DNA of 64,000 nucleotides from assembly GCA_900095095.1 (NCBI GenBank), contig FMBT01000342.1, positions 186,001-250,000 of the forward strand, given 5' to 3'. Below, piece after piece: positions 33,661-46,078 of the stretch. This stretch comes from Fragilariopsis cylindrus CCMP1102 (taxonomy: Eukaryota > Bacillariophyta > Bacillariophyceae > Bacillariales > Bacillariaceae). Made by a program: the position numbers and the translations under genes. Every line of letters begins with the position of its first letter. Positions within the stretch are counted from its first letter, which is position 1. The notes under the pieces were generated by a model, which did not search any database, had not been told where the DNA came from, and worked only from the letters and a program-made list of their open reading frames with translations.

Positions 33661-34776
33661 TCATGCTTCTGCTACCATTGATATTGATGTTTCTTTTGCT
33701 TTGATTCCTTCCCCAGCCTCGGCGTCAGGACCATTATCACTATCAGCCAACTCTGTAGTGAGCTCTTGAGTCTCACAGAGAGTAGATATACACGAACTTT
33801 TCAGCGCATCGGGAACGTATTCGATACCAAGTTCCTCGTTAGTAATTTCTTCCCGCTCATCGGTAGTGACTTCAGATAAAGCAGATGACGGTTTTACGCA
33901 TTTTTTGTATTTAATATAGTGCAAAAGAAGGCAAAATGCTATCCAAACCCAGAAGCAGCACATCTGTAGTACAGTTCTTGTATCGCTGTATCCAAAGGGT
34001 TTGAAGATGGTCATCGGTAGACGATCGATAGACCAGAAGTCTCCCTCGATGGTATAGATGGTTGGAGTTTTACCGAGAACCTTTTCAAAGTTATTACAGC
34101 CACCGGTGAATAGTCCAGTAGAAAGGAGAATGAAAAGGCCAACAGTAAATATCGTCAAAGCTTTGGTACTTTTGAAATGTCGGTTTGCATAGTAAATTAG
34201 GACAACAATGAATCCACCAACAAGTAATCCGATAACGGCTGAAAGAGGTATGGCAACGATACCTTCTCCTGTAAGGAAAAATGGAATCAAAAAGACACCA
34301 CATTCAGCAACTTCACGCCAAATATTCCAAGCTATGTTGAAACGGATAGACTTAAGGGTCATCCCGTGCGAGTCTATCGACTCGTCAATTGTTTCACCGT
34401 TCTTGATCTTCTTTACTTGAGCCTTACTGTAGTATAGGCCAAAAAACTTGGGCATTTTTAATGACAACTGAAGAAGGCATATCGCAGCAACGATCTTCGA
34501 TACCCCCTCAATGATCTTAGCAGTTCTTGGATCGAAATCTCGAGACATGATTGCTAACGGTACTGCAACTGCAGCACAAATGACAACCGCTACCAATGCG
34601 GCCAGAAGAGATGATACGGTCACCGCTCGTAGAGCTTGGTTTTGCGTAATCGGTGAATTGTCCCAATTAGTCCGCAGAATGACAGTTCTGTACTCACCAA
34701 TGATAATTCCACCCTCCAGAGTTTCTCTGGTAAAGATTGTTATTACAGCGAAATCGAGTAGGGAAGGGGCCGACAT
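33661..34776 (-). CDS. FTR1: FTR1-family high-affinity iron permease
   Basis: 371 residues from the ATG at 34776. An earlier in-frame start is not available: the only upstream candidate is TTG and a TGA lies behind it. Two REx2E-type iron-binding motifs are present, RETLEGG in helix 1 and WREVAECG in helix 4, as expected for FTR1. About seven membrane helices are visible, and a luminal-side loop carries FTGGCNNFEKVLG. The cytosolic C-terminal tail is acidic. FTR1 normally pairs with a multicopper oxidase to take up ferric iron at the plasma membrane; no oxidase gene is in this window. In diatoms such genes are usually induced by iron limitation. No regulatory site for that is recognisable here. 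Confidence 0.93.
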   Translation of the reverse strand: MSAPSLLDFAVITIFTRETLEGGIIIGEYRTVILRTNWDNSPITQNQALRAVTVSSLLAALVAVVICAAVAVPLAIMSRDFDPRTAKIIEGVSKIVAAICLLQLSLKMPKFFGLYYSKAQVKKIKNGETIDESIDSHGMTLKSIRFNIAWNIWREVAECGVFLIPFFLTGEGIVAIPLSAVIGLLVGGFIVVLIYYANRHFKSTKALTIFTVGLFILLSTGLFTGGCNNFEKVLGKTPTIYTIEGDFWSIDRLPMTIFKPFGYSDTRTVLQMCCFWVWIAFCLLLHYIKYKKCVKPSSALSEVTTDEREEITNEELGIEYVPDALKSSCISTLCETQELTTELADSDNGPDAEAGEGIKAKETSISMVAEA

Positions 34777-35728
34777 TCTGTTTTGTGGTTTTTCTATTAT
34801 CAAGGGAGGAATGATTAACTTTCCCGGTGCGTGTTCTATCAATTTGTTTTCGTCCCGTTTAGTAGTATGCAAATGCGATGGTTGTCAAAGGCAAATATTA
34901 CATAAATCTTCTCTTCCTTCTACACTTCACCCAGCAATCCAAGCTAATTCATATAACACTCTCGCAATGAATGCTTGCTTTTGCCGACATAGCATACAGT
35001 ATATTATAATATTATGTATCATGCACATGTGGACTGATGTATCATGGCATGTCACAACTTCGAAAAAACACGATTACCGGTACAGAAAAATACTTGTTCA
35101 CTTATTCTTCAGTTTTTTCATTTGCATTTGTGGTTAGTTAGCACGTGCATTATTAATAATCGCAGCCACATAGGACGCGTGCATATATTATTATTTCGTT
35201 GTGTAATTTAATTTCCGATCGAGGGCTTGTGTGGGAACTTATTTGACGCGTGGGCACAAAACAACAATAAATAATGCTAGTAGGCTACTGTACTTGAAGT
35301 AGGCTACTTCGAAGTACAAGTACTGTACTACGTAGGGAGTGTGTATAAAAAACGACTCAAGTTCGCTCGAGTACAATAAAAATTGTAACATTTTTATCCA
35401 CGTATGAACGGAAAATGTTCGAAAAATAATATTTTTTTTAGAACGAAGGACGGACGTGATTAAAATAGAAATCTAAATTAAATCATACATTCTTAATAAG
35501 TGACTCCTTCACGGTGATACGTTACACTCTTCGATTTCAGCATAAGTACTCGTATTACATATTATATTCATTGTCCCGACTCTGCTTTCAAATAAAGCTT
35601 ATTATTTGTATCGTTTTCATTCTTTAGGAACGATACCATTCGAAAATAGTTGTACAAGATTACTAGCACAGAAATTGCTGCTTTTTAATTAATAGGGAGG
35701 GAAATTAAAAAAAAGGTAGAAGTAAAAA
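34777..35728. other. Divergent intergenic region, FTR1 / BCAS2
   Basis: 950 bp without a gene. Around 35281-35340 there are clustered repeats of GTAGGCTACT and GTACTTGAAGTA that can pair with themselves (TACTTCGAAGTA is a perfect palindrome). This may be a regulatory region of either gene. Confidence 0.5.
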
Positions 35729-36406
35729 ATGAATGACGGCAACAACGATGGACAACCGGTCGTTTTGCTTGACTCACTTCCCTATGTGGAAACGGTTCAT
35801 GAAGATTATGAGGAGTATGCTCTAGCTTTAATCGAGGAGGAGATGAAGGCGAGTGTACCACGATCTCTCAAAAAGATGCAACCGTTGAATTTCCGAACAT
35901 CGATGATGCAAAAAGAGTACGAATCATTGATAGTTAAAGATGGTGGTGTTGAGGGGACATTGATATCAGTACAACGTCCGAAAGAACAACTTCTTTCATT
36001 TCAACCAAAGAAAATTGTAAAACCGACTACGATCGAAGAATGGAATGATAGTAATGCAATTGAACAGGCGAAGTCACAGTTTGAATCGGAAAGGATTCGT
36101 AGTCAAGTAATAGAAGTTGAAAAGGAAGAGGGGGTTGCAAACTGGAAGGATCATATTACCAGCCTTGATAAGTTGGTATCATTCTGGACAAAATCATTAC
36201 AAAAACAGGCAGAAATTGTTGAGGAAATTAACTTTCAACGACAACAGTCACAGGAAAAACAAACTGGACCAGAATTAGAACGATTAAATCAAGATTATCA
36301 ACAAGCATTATATCGAAGGAATCAATTGGAACATACTATCGAGGGATTGAAAAGGGAAAGTAATAATAATACTAGTACTAATAATGATCGGAAACGGAAA
36401 GCTTGA
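35729..36406 (+). CDS. BCAS2: Pre-mRNA splicing factor BCAS2/SPF27
   Basis: A single exon encodes 225 residues, which is the usual size. It begins with the family's LLDSLPYVE motif, followed by DYEEYALALIEEEM. The body is a long alpha-helical, charged region with NQDYQ-type heptads and ends in a short basic tail (NDRKRKA). BCAS2/SPF27 is a core subunit of the Prp19 (NTC) complex. It joins the spliceosome at activation and binds the coiled-coil of Prp19 and CDC5L. The ATG sits after an A-rich leader, and no other start is near. Its 3' end is 194 bp from the convergent NAA25 gene. Confidence 0.95.
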   Translation: MNDGNNDGQPVVLLDSLPYVETVHEDYEEYALALIEEEMKASVPRSLKKMQPLNFRTSMMQKEYESLIVKDGGVEGTLISVQRPKEQLLSFQPKKIVKPTTIEEWNDSNAIEQAKSQFESERIRSQVIEVEKEEGVANWKDHITSLDKLVSFWTKSLQKQAEIVEEINFQRQQSQEKQTGPELERLNQDYQQALYRRNQLEHTIEGLKRESNNNTSTNNDRKRKA

Positions 36407-36600
36407 TGGAATTTGAAAGCAAATACAACAAGAATATTTATAGATAATAGCTTGAAATATGCTCATTAATTCTTCTCAAGAGTTTCGATATTTTAAATGA
36501 AGGGAAAATAAAAGGAAGTATCAACTACAAATTATGCTAGCAGTAACGTCAGAAGTATTAACACGACTCCTCTACTACAATATGTTTTTCAACTATCTAT

Positions 36601-39600
36601 TTATTCTTCCAAAATAGAAAGCATTTGTTGCAGAATAGGTTCCATTCTCATTCGTGTTCTATACTGTGCTTGATTTAGTAGTATTTTGGTGGATTTAACA
36701 ACATCTTCACCAAGCACATTCGATTCGGTTTCGTTTAATGAATATTCCAAGGAAGATTCGGTCTCAGACGTCGGAAGATATCTCAAGCATGCTATCATAT
36801 CATCTTTCAATAATCCTTTGAATTCCTCTGAAACATCAGCCATAGCAACCGATAGTTTCTTCGTCTTTCGTATGCCCCATCCGTAGGCAGTACATACGGT
36901 GGAACACATTCGGAATACGGCAAAAATCGGTAAGATATAATTAGGAAGAGCGGAACCCACTGTTTTAGGACCAGTAGATACAGACGAAAAATTTTCACGA
37001 GCTATCTTCAATCGCATCAAGACTTGGTCCTGGATAATCTTAATTGATTCTTGCTCTCGCTGCTCCATTGAATCCTCGTCCATCTTTGGCATTCCAGCGT
37101 TGACTACAGCCAATACACGGCACAAGCTCAAAAATACATGCAACAACTCGCGACATCCAATCACATAGTTACTATCGCCATCTTCTCTTCCGTTGTGGAA
37201 AAATTCGGAAGCTTCCAAAATAGAGTTTAGGAGACTTTGAGTTCTTTTTTCCAGAACAGGACTTGGTTTGACAACCTTGCCTTTTTTGGGTCCTTTCATT
37301 GCATCGATGCACAAGGCAGCTCGGATCAGTAGCCCATGAATATGGCCTCGTCTCAATGTCGCTTGTACCATACTATTTTTGCTCTCTATATTAGGTTTCA
37401 ACAAAATTGAATTTTGGTTCAAAATTGATTTATCACGATTATCAGACAAATCATCGTCGTCGGCAAAGTTACAACGACCGGTACACGAAACAACGCTGAA
37501 GGCAGCGTAAGGATTATGTATTTCAGCCACCATTTGAATAACCCGCTCAATGTCCTCATTTCCTCCTACGATACCTTGTGCTATTCCAATACCACCCTTC
37601 AGTATTGGATCTTCATCATAATCCATCCTCGGTACTGCAGATGCTAACAAGGGGGCAGCGTCTAATATCAACCCTTTGGAATAGAGAGATGTAAGGCTTT
37701 GATTCATCTTTTGTCTTTGAAAGACCATAAATTCATCAGCCTTCGTCAAAATACCAGTATTCATAGCCCTACCAGCGAAGTCACCACAATCACGAGCTGT
37801 TCCTCCCTGAAAGCGTAAGAGTGCCGTACAAATATCGATAGCTTCATTGTACAAACCTCCCTCAAAGAGGTATGGAAAGATCGCAAAGCTACAGGAATCG
37901 AGTTGGATGTGCTTCAGACCGATCGTCTGATAGAGTTCCCAGGAACGAGTGGTTGCATTTAATTGATGAAACACTTCTATGGCTAAAAATTTTAGATATG
38001 CATTGTCTGGTGAATGTTGGATGCCTGATTCTAAAAGAACAGCCGAAATAAATGTTGCATCACCACAATTGTTTCGAGAATCTTTTGTAAGAGTAGCTGT
38101 TGAACTGCCAATAAAACCAAATCGTCGCCAGGTTTGAGCTCCCTTTGCGACTCCTCACCTTCGTTTGATGAGGTCAATGTCAAAGTTGCCTGCCATTCTC
38201 TAATTATCTCTACCCAATCGGGAAGATATTTATCTGCGAGATCGATATTTGCGGACAACAGTTTATGGGTTAACTTAAGAGCAAAGATGTATGCTCTAAG
38301 TTTCGCTTGACGTTCCTTATTACTACTAGAAGAAGTAGTATTTCCAGACGTCAGATTGGTTCTGCGCAAAGACTCAGCAAACTCTAGCAGCGAGACTGTG
38401 ACGTCTTTATTTACATCATCGTTTTCGTTACAAATTAAAATGCTAAGATAATGATCAAGATCCGTGAAGGTGCAGTTGGCACGATGTGCAAATGTTTCGG
38501 CGTATTGGCGAATGGCATCCCCAAGGGCCCTTATGGCGTCGTCTGACGCATCCTGTCGTAAACGTCCAGTTGCTATTTCAACGATCATTAAATGGGGACC
38601 CCGTAGCGGATAACGCGAGTCTACTCTATCCTTGATAATATTTTCCACTAATGCCTGCGTCAAACCAAGATCGTTGTTGCTTCCCGACATAGAGCACTCT
38701 AGATGCGCCTTCCAGCAAGACCAGTCATCCGGACTCGTCTGTAAAAGATTTTCGTATAAGAAACGTGCATCATCGAAACGATCCAACTTTTTCAATACTT
38801 CAGCAGTTTGTAGTTTTATCTGACTTTGTGACATAGTAACTCCAAACTCTAACGGACCTCCAACAGCATTGTCGGTATTGGGATCTGTGCAATCGGTTAT
38901 AGGAATATTTTCCAAGATCTGGAGCATTTCATCCCATTTTGATTGTCGTTCTAATGCTCGTAAGCACAACATACTGATTTCTTTCGACCGCTGGTTCCGT
39001 TCATCTTCTTGTTTGAGTAGACGCATTCCCATCGATTCCGCCAATCGAGGCAATATCGATGATCGTTGGTCGTCTTCCGGTAACCATTCTAGTTGCCATA
39101 GGGCCGATTGACAAGCCCACGCGGTGGCGAACATTAGGGATGACTCGTCTTGCAAAGAAACGGCAATTCGGGCCAGCTGTAGGGAGACGGTTTGCATATG
39201 CGATAGGACATGTATTTCCAGTCTCGTTCTAGATTCGGTGCTCAATCTCGATGGTGCCGCGAGAAAAGAGAGTCCAAATTTGAAGGTTTTGGTCAGTGCT
39301 AAGTCTGTCGGCACAGCATCAGCAGCTAGAGCGTACATCTGAAAGGCCGTCAGTGGTAAGTTTAGACTTTTGAGACTTATCGCTAGCGTGGCGAGAGTCG
39401 TTTCGTCCGTTATGATATCAGTCGGCTGATTCTCAGCAGAAAGTGAAGACAAAATATCTATTTTCTCCGGTAGAGATGGTAGAATATCCAATCGATCTAT
39501 CAAGTCCGATTGTGGTTGAATTTCATTCGTGGGTCGTTGTTGTTGTTGTTGTTTCGGTGCCGGTTTCTTTTTTCCTTTCTTTCCCTTTTTCCCAGACACA

Positions 39601-39917
39601 GTCGCCGGTTCTACTTTGGGTGCTGCGGATGGAAACTTTAATAATGACGAAGAGGATTCATCCACACTTTGTTGTTCCAGCATTGATTGAAGCTCAAAAA
39701 AGGAAGAAGGTGAAGCCGTCCTTCGTATTAGTACTTTGTTGAGTGTGATCAAAGCTAGATGTTTTTGTCCTGTTTTCGTATACGAGTGCGCCAAGAGAGC
39801 ACTCCCCAAAACATTGGAATCGGGAAGTACTACTGCTAATTTTATAGCTCGGCTATATTGATGTGCGTCAATGGCCGCATAGATCGGATTAAGTTTGGTA
39901 TGGTCAGAGTTTGACAT
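36601..39917 (-). CDS. NAA25: NatB auxiliary subunit NAA25 (MDM20), one frame change
   Basis: About 1105 residues with no large intron. The start MSNSDHTKLNPIYAAIDAHQ and following TPR-like helices match NAA25, the ribosome-anchoring subunit of the NatB N-terminal acetyltransferase, which acts on Met-Asp/Glu/Asn starts. A Lys-rich, Gln-rich insert lies near residue 130. The C-terminal half carries ESGIQHSPDNAYLKFLAIEV and ELYQTIGLKHIQLDS, the conserved link segment. The frame changes in the T4 run (A4 on the coding strand) at 38083-38086. One added base gives LLLQKDSRNNCGDATF and runs into the downstream frame with no loss, so I treat it as one gene. The alternative is a 62-bp intron, which would remove a conserved stretch and is less likely. 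The catalytic NAA20 partner is not in the window. Confidence 0.9.
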
Positions 39918-41260
39918 TATAATATGTTATATAATTATATAATGGGTCCTCGAGATTGATCTTGATACTTGACGATACGCCTATACTAGTAACGTACTTA
40001 ACGCTTGGGTCGTGTGTTGATTCTTTCCTTGCTTCTTTTTCTTCTTATCCCTCTGCTAATTACTTGTACTTTAATGATACAGTAGGATAAATGTGCTACT
40101 ATAGTTCGTTGTTTGATCAAATAATGAAATGAATGTTGTCGTCGTTTCCTTCCTATTCACTATCTCGAAATCTTAGCCACGAATTTTGAATGTTTAGGAG
40201 ATTTTAATGTCACACACATGCTCAATGCACACGTGCTCACTGCTTAAGCCATCGCAAAAACAAATTGAACATTAAGTTTATTTTCTCTAACCCCCCGAAT
40301 ACAATTTTAGTTTGCTTCCAATAGTAGTATCCCTCTTTCTCTTTCTAACTCCCTCTAGCTTCCATCCTGCTACAAGAAGAGCAGCAGCTAAAGTTAGCAA
40401 TCTCTGCTGTACAACGTGAAAGAAACAACAACATTAGACATAAGAAGATTTATGATGACAATGGACTTATGATTATAAATAATTGAATAGGTTGCTTTTA
40501 TTAAATGAAAATAGAAGTGATATAAATTATATCAAATTAAATTGAAAATATTATGTTAATGTGGGAGGAATTATAATAAATAAGATCATCTGCTCAGCAG
40601 ATATGCAGTAGGTGCAATATTCGTTGCTTTTTGATGGATGAAATGGATGCATCAATACTACTACTCCAATTATTAACAGCCACATGGTAACAAAATTATA
40701 ACGGAATCAAACAGATTTGTACAATATATATGTATGATATAAATATCACACTTCTTGTGCTCACCGATGATGGTGCAGATACTTATTTTATTAAGTATCT
40801 ATCTACAATCTCAAGACTCCAAAACGTCATGTAGAAGTCTCAGATAAGAGAGCTCAAAGTTAAGTTGTGTGTAGTCAGCAAGGCTATGTGGAAAATCTTT
40901 GTACAAAAACTGCTGAGTAAGATCCACAAACTAAGCTAAAAATACACATATAAATATTGCATATTAAGAAGAAATGGCCGTTCTTAGTAGCATACTAGTT
41001 TGGTTTTATCCCTAACTTGATACTATGAATCTATACCAAAAAGTCAGGTAAATATCTTCAATGAAGATCCATATTGCACTAAAAAAAGGCTTTGATTTAC
41101 GTTTATCTTCACTCCTGAATTCGAAAAGAGAGTCTGCATACTTACATATATATGGATATAGATATTCTTTCCCCTTTGTCATTAAATGTATACGTACCAT
41201 TTCCCCCTTGTATATTTGTATGAATAACGCATAGGTTTACGATCGAGAAACAAAATTACA
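39918..41260. other. Long intergenic stretch, 1.34 kb
   Basis: AT-rich sequence between the NAA25 start and the TDP1 stop. I see no frame with coding character, no tRNA-like box and no repeat worth naming. A non-coding RNA cannot be excluded by eye. Confidence 0.5.
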
Positions 41261-43410
41261 TTAGTCTACCACCCAAGCTTTGTCGGAGGATTCGTACTTA
41301 TCTGGAAGAAATTTGTACGGAATTGGAATAATGGATCGTTGGTTGTTCTTTTGGTTAGGATCCATCTCTGTAGGTGAAGATGATGATGCAACTTTTGGTT
41401 GTGGTTCTTGCTCGATGCGACGATCAGTACGTCCTCCACCACCGAAACGAGCTAATCGTTGCTCTCGCAACTGTTTCGGGTCTAGTGGATCTTGGGACGA
41501 AGAAGAATTTCCACCAAGTGAGTGCCCGTTTGAATTAGCCGACGATAGTAACGGTCCCATAACATCAACTCCTAAAGTAGACGGCGAAACAAATACACCC
41601 AGCTCCCAAGACTGGATTGTTATAACTTCACCTTGATCATAACGATTCTGAATTTCTCCCCATGCTGCCTTCGATAAATTATGAGATGACACGACAAACC
41701 AGCGCATCGATTCATTTTCTTCATTGTCGATTTGATAATACGTCTTGATATGTGGTATATGCATTCCCTTGTCTAGTGGATCCCCGCTGACACTCGTAGA
41801 CTTCCATCGATATAATTTCGGCTGGATAAAATCCTTGTTAAGGTTTTTAGATCTGCCTGGCACTGAGCCACCCCCCGCTTTTGATGTTATTGAAAAAATA
41901 AATCCAGAGAACGAGAAAAATTAGGAAGAAAATAGGAATACGAACGAAATCGGATTTGTTAACCAGTCCAATAGATGCTCTTTTGTTTCTTACCTTTCCC
42001 TTCAACGCTATTGCAAATTTCTTCGTTAGTCGGCCAAACAATACGCAATAATTTTGATGACATCAATCCCTTTTTGATGTTGCTACTTTTTGATGATGAT
42101 GATGATGGTGATAGTTCCCCTGCTGCATTCCATGCGGTTGCTACTTTGTCTAAGTATGGTACAGACAACGATCCCATCGAAGAAAATTGACACACAATGG
42201 GACTGCTACAAAGATCGTTGCTGTTGTCATCCTCATTGGATTTTTGTTCCCTTCCTTCATCCCGATCACTATGAATACTGCCTCCACGAACGCAATTATC
42301 CCGAATTGCTTGCTTGACCTTGAGATACCCATATATTTCACGATTACTATTACCACTGAATTTATGATACCCCGGAATGGATGGGATTAGTACACCAACA
42401 GCAGTAGAATAATCGTACGTTTGTAAATATGAAACAAGTGTAGAAGCTGATGTGTTATTTTTCCAGACCAACTTGGTAAGAAAACTATATGATTCTAAAT
42501 ACGTAATGAGTGTTTCTTCGAAGTTGGATGTAACAAATGAATTTAATTGATCTTCTGATTTCGGCATGAAATCTTGGATGAATGCCGCTTGGCATTTGTG
42601 ATGAATATCTTCATAATCTAGATTGGATGTGTGGATATTTAGACGCATACGTCCCGAGGAATATCCCACCAGCATCATCTTAGTATGATGACAACCATAA
42701 TCCATACTCACCGCGAGAGGATTTGCTTTACTTCTTGGCTCAGCTCTAGGATTGAGGCAAAGTAAGATTCGATTGTTAGTAGTATCTCCCATCCAGCGTT
42801 TATCCTGGTCGCTTAAGTCTGATCGTAAATGTTGATAACAAATGACGACCGTTGGTATATCCTTTAGCTCAGGTAATTCTTCAAGGAGGAAACTAATATT
42901 CAAAATATATGTAGTAATAAAAATCCAATCAATACCAGAGCTGCTAATATTTTTGAATTTATCTAATCCTATCATTTCTCGGAAGGAGTAGCAATGAGTA
43001 TCAATGTTCTGACTGAGATTGCTACTGCTACTACTACTGCTACTGCTACTGCTACTGCTTTTGCGCCGATCAATATCACGATCAGTCGCAAATATTTTGA
43101 TTGGGTTTTTGGGACGGAGCATACAACCCGCATTTTCATCCAATTCGACTTTTCGTCGCTTTTTATTACTACCGTGCCCTTCTTCTCCTCCAAATGATGA
43201 TGCAGTTGCTGTTGCCATTGGTACAGCCACGGCTTTCTTGTCGTCGTCATCATCATCAGGATTCTTCAATGCAGATAGAGGAATATCATCGTTGTCGTCA
43301 TCGTCGTCATCAATCAAGTCGATTACTTCTCCTTTCTTTGCTTTGTTATGACTACTATCGTTGTCGAAACACAAGTCGATAACTTCGTCTTTATTTGCTT
43401 TCCCGGACAT
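41261..43410 (-). CDS. TDP1: Tyrosyl-DNA phosphodiesterase 1 (TDP1)
   Basis: Two exons, 41994-43410 and 41261-41877, are joined by a GTAAGA...AAAAG intron and encode 677 residues from the ATG at 43410 (an upstream TTG is in frame but unlikely). Both HKN half-sites of the phospholipase D fold are present: CHHTKMML with IHTSNL (about residues 240-265), and PHIKTYY with SSHNLSKAAWG near residue 530. SVEGKAGGGSVP spans the splice, and SWELGVFVSPS follows. TDP1 removes trapped topoisomerase I from DNA 3' ends. The N-terminal 140 residues are disordered and acidic, with two EVIDL motifs (about residues 9-13 and 28-32) flanked by Asp, which look like SUMO-interaction motifs, a basic KKRRK nuclear signal and a Ser run. 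Confidence 0.95.
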
Positions 43411-43782
43411 GGTTGATGTAATGGAAAGCAAATAGTTCTGACAGTAGAATAATAAGTACTTTTAAGTTAATAACGAAAAGGGTTTTGTGTTAAAAGTTTA
43501 AAGTCGGATTTTTAATTCTTGATTTAAATATGCATAATGTCGATGGAAAATTTTACGCGCAAAAATAGGGAAAACCATCTCCCCCCCTAATTGATAATCC
43601 TTAGATCCTCAGTTTGCGTCTAAAAAATAAAGTAAGGCATCAATACTACAGTGCTCGATACTCGGAAAGAATGTAACGATATTGGCCCCTGCAGTGTTCA
43701 GTATAATGAAATATTATATAGCTATGCTGGTAGAATTACTTGTCCATAATTTACTATGAAATATTTATCTTAATAACTTGTA
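43411..43782. other. Intergenic
   Basis: Upstream region of TDP1 and 3' flank of the sulfotransferase. It contains a short C-rich TCTCCCCCCC tract near 43580. I see no gene. Confidence 0.55.
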
Positions 43783-45566
43783 CTAAGTCCATTCAAAACC
43801 TAGTGTCCACCCAAGATATAGGATCGTAATGAGCACAAATATCCACCACGTATAGCTTCCTATAAAATCTCCATAGCCTGCAAGTATTCGCTTTACTCGT
43901 CGTAGGGTACCAAATGATGATTTTTTGCTACTGTTAACGTTCGTCCATGCAATTGGATCAAGACCGAAGGCTTCAGCAAGAACTAAACTCGTATTCTTGT
44001 CAGTAATATTAACTTCTACCAATACATGTGAGGGATGACGTTGTACAAATTTACGAACCATATCATGATGATCGTAGTAGATCTTTTTCATAACAGCTTT
44101 GACATCTGTGATGTTACCTTTAGATGGAATATACGGTATAACACCCTGCATGTAATACTCGTTAAGGAATTGATAATGTAAACGATCATTAGTTCCCCAT
44201 TTTATAACAGATTCTATCCAGGAATCATAATCTCTCCAATTTAATATCCATGTTGCATTTGGATATGATTCATGTATCTCTTCGATGCGAAAATGTTGGG
44301 GGAAGAATATCCTTTTTCCAGGCGGTCCATTGTACTCTACAGTGCCATCATCGAGTATATAACCAATCTTTCCACGCGCCTTAGGATGGAATTTCGTTTT
44401 GCGGGGACCGTTGATCTCTGAATAAATATCGAAATTGCCACAACCTTTCAATATACTTTTGGTTCGATTTTGACGTAGATTTTTCATTAAACAATCCGAC
44501 ATTAATAAAGGACCCCCTTTTTTCGCAGATGTTTGTGCTATGAAAAACGATTTAATAAGAATATGATAAGAAGGAAGTCAGTACAATATTTATCAGCGCA
44601 GTGTCACCGAACCATCAACAATAATATGAATCAATAACAGTACAGTATTGTACATTATAGTGTTGAACAATCAATCAATCAATCAATCAATTAACCAATT
44701 AACCAATCAATCAACTACCGTAATAGTTCATAAGATAAGAAATAAAACTTACGTTGACAACAATACCAATGCTGTGAATTCAATCCCTGCCTTTGAAAGA
44801 ATGAAAAAATAGAACTTGTTCCAGCTTTTGGAAAACCCATTACAATGATCGGTTTTGGAAGTAAAATATCTACATTTCTTCTTTTTTTCTTCTTTTTATT
44901 ACGACGCCACCGCCGTGGTGGTAATCGTGATCGTCGCAACGATGATGATTCTTCATAATCATTGTTAAAGTCATCATCGTAGTCGGCGTCATCGTTATCG
45001 TTGTTGAAATGATGTTTTTTGTTTTTCGGTCTTCGATTTCGATCTCGATCTCGTTTATTATTACTACGACTTGTTTTTTTGTCGTCGTCGTAGTCTTCAT
45101 CGTCTTCATCGTCGTTGTGATCCTCATATTCCTCCTCATCGTCAACATATGTTGTCGTCTGATCGAGGAATATATGTTTGTTATTCGTATTCATATTAGA
45201 ATTCTTCCTATTTGCATCGTCATATTTATTATTGCTATCGTACGTATTATTACGTTCAACAGTTCTATTGACATTGACATTAATATTATTAGTATTTGAT
45301 TTTGAATATGACGAATACGAATTCGTCCGTTTGTCATTTCCATAAATACGTTGTCGTGTAATCTCTTGCCTACTTCTTCTTCTACTAGTACTACTACTGC
45401 TGTAGTCTTGTTGTTGATGAAATTTCAAATGTTTCCGACTAAGGGAATCAGTTATTGTTCTCTGTAATACCGGTAGATTGGCAACATTATTGAAAAGTAT
45501 AATTAACCATATACAAATAGAAAGAATGAGGATCTTTTGTATCGTTTGAAGGGAAATTCTTCTCAT
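43783..45566 (-). CDS. Membrane-anchored sulfotransferase-like protein
   Basis: Exons 44753-45566 and 43783-44537 are joined by a GTAAGT...CATAG intron in frame; 522 residues. The N-terminus is a type II anchor (ILILSICIWLIILF after a short basic start). Then comes a long luminal stem with many Asn, Asp, Glu, Lys and Arg tracts. PKPIIVMGFPKAGTSSI is the 5'-phosphosulfate loop of PAPS-dependent sulfotransferases. NATWILNWRDYDSWIESVIK is the 3'-phosphate region, with Arg and Ser in place, and the catalytic base is not clear. The C-terminus has a second hydrophobic helix (WWIFVLITILYLGWTL), which is unusual for Golgi sulfotransferases. It is probably in the Golgi, sulfating polysaccharide or protein. 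The acceptor is unknown. Confidence 0.85.
44668..44713. repeat. AATC tetranucleotide tract
   Basis: Repeated CAATCAATCAATCAAT with AACC variants, inside the sulfotransferase intron. Confidence 0.85.
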
Positions 45567-46078
45567 TTCTTTCTCACCTCATCCACTTCGTTCATCTATG
45601 ATAGTATGAGTTCTAAAGATATAGAAATAATTGGATGATGATGGATGATGGATGATGGATGATGGATGATGGATGATGGATGATGGATGATGGATGATGG
45701 ATACGTCGGCCTCATTGATCTCTCTTTTTTTCTTTTCTTTTCTTTTCTTTCAAATTGCTTATTATTTATTTTGACATACCACAATATTGCATATTATTCT
45801 GAGATCCAAGATTATACGAAACTTGAAGAGTACGTACCGCATTCAGTTCTTGCACTGACATGAGATGGTACGAAAAGTGTTCACGCTCTTGCAATCTTTG
45901 TTGTCATTCTTGCCTTGTCATCCCTTTCCGAATCTTCGGATGCAATTTTAAACAGTTGTGTCAAAATTTTCACAAAAATGACGTCTAAGAGACAATGACT
46001 CATGACTAAAAGTGAGTCACGCTCCCCCTTTTCATTTTCTCATCACATGAATCTTCGAATATCGCCCCCTAATTGACA
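45567..46078. other. Divergent intergenic region with minisatellite
   Basis: Shared upstream region of the sulfotransferase (-) and PXMP4-like (+) genes. It holds the GGATGAT minisatellite and a pyrimidine tract of TTTTC units at about 45726-45748. Confidence 0.55.
45632..45703. repeat. GGATGAT heptanucleotide minisatellite, about ten copies
   Basis: A near-perfect 7-bp unit array lies about 70 bases upstream of the sulfotransferase start codon. Confidence 0.93.

Noticed and set aside
38081-38160. A 62-bp GTGAGG...CAACAG intron in NAA25 as the cause of the frame change
   Set aside because: It fits the phase, but it would remove the conserved GDDLVLLAVQQ stretch. One missing base in the nearby A run explains the frame without loss.
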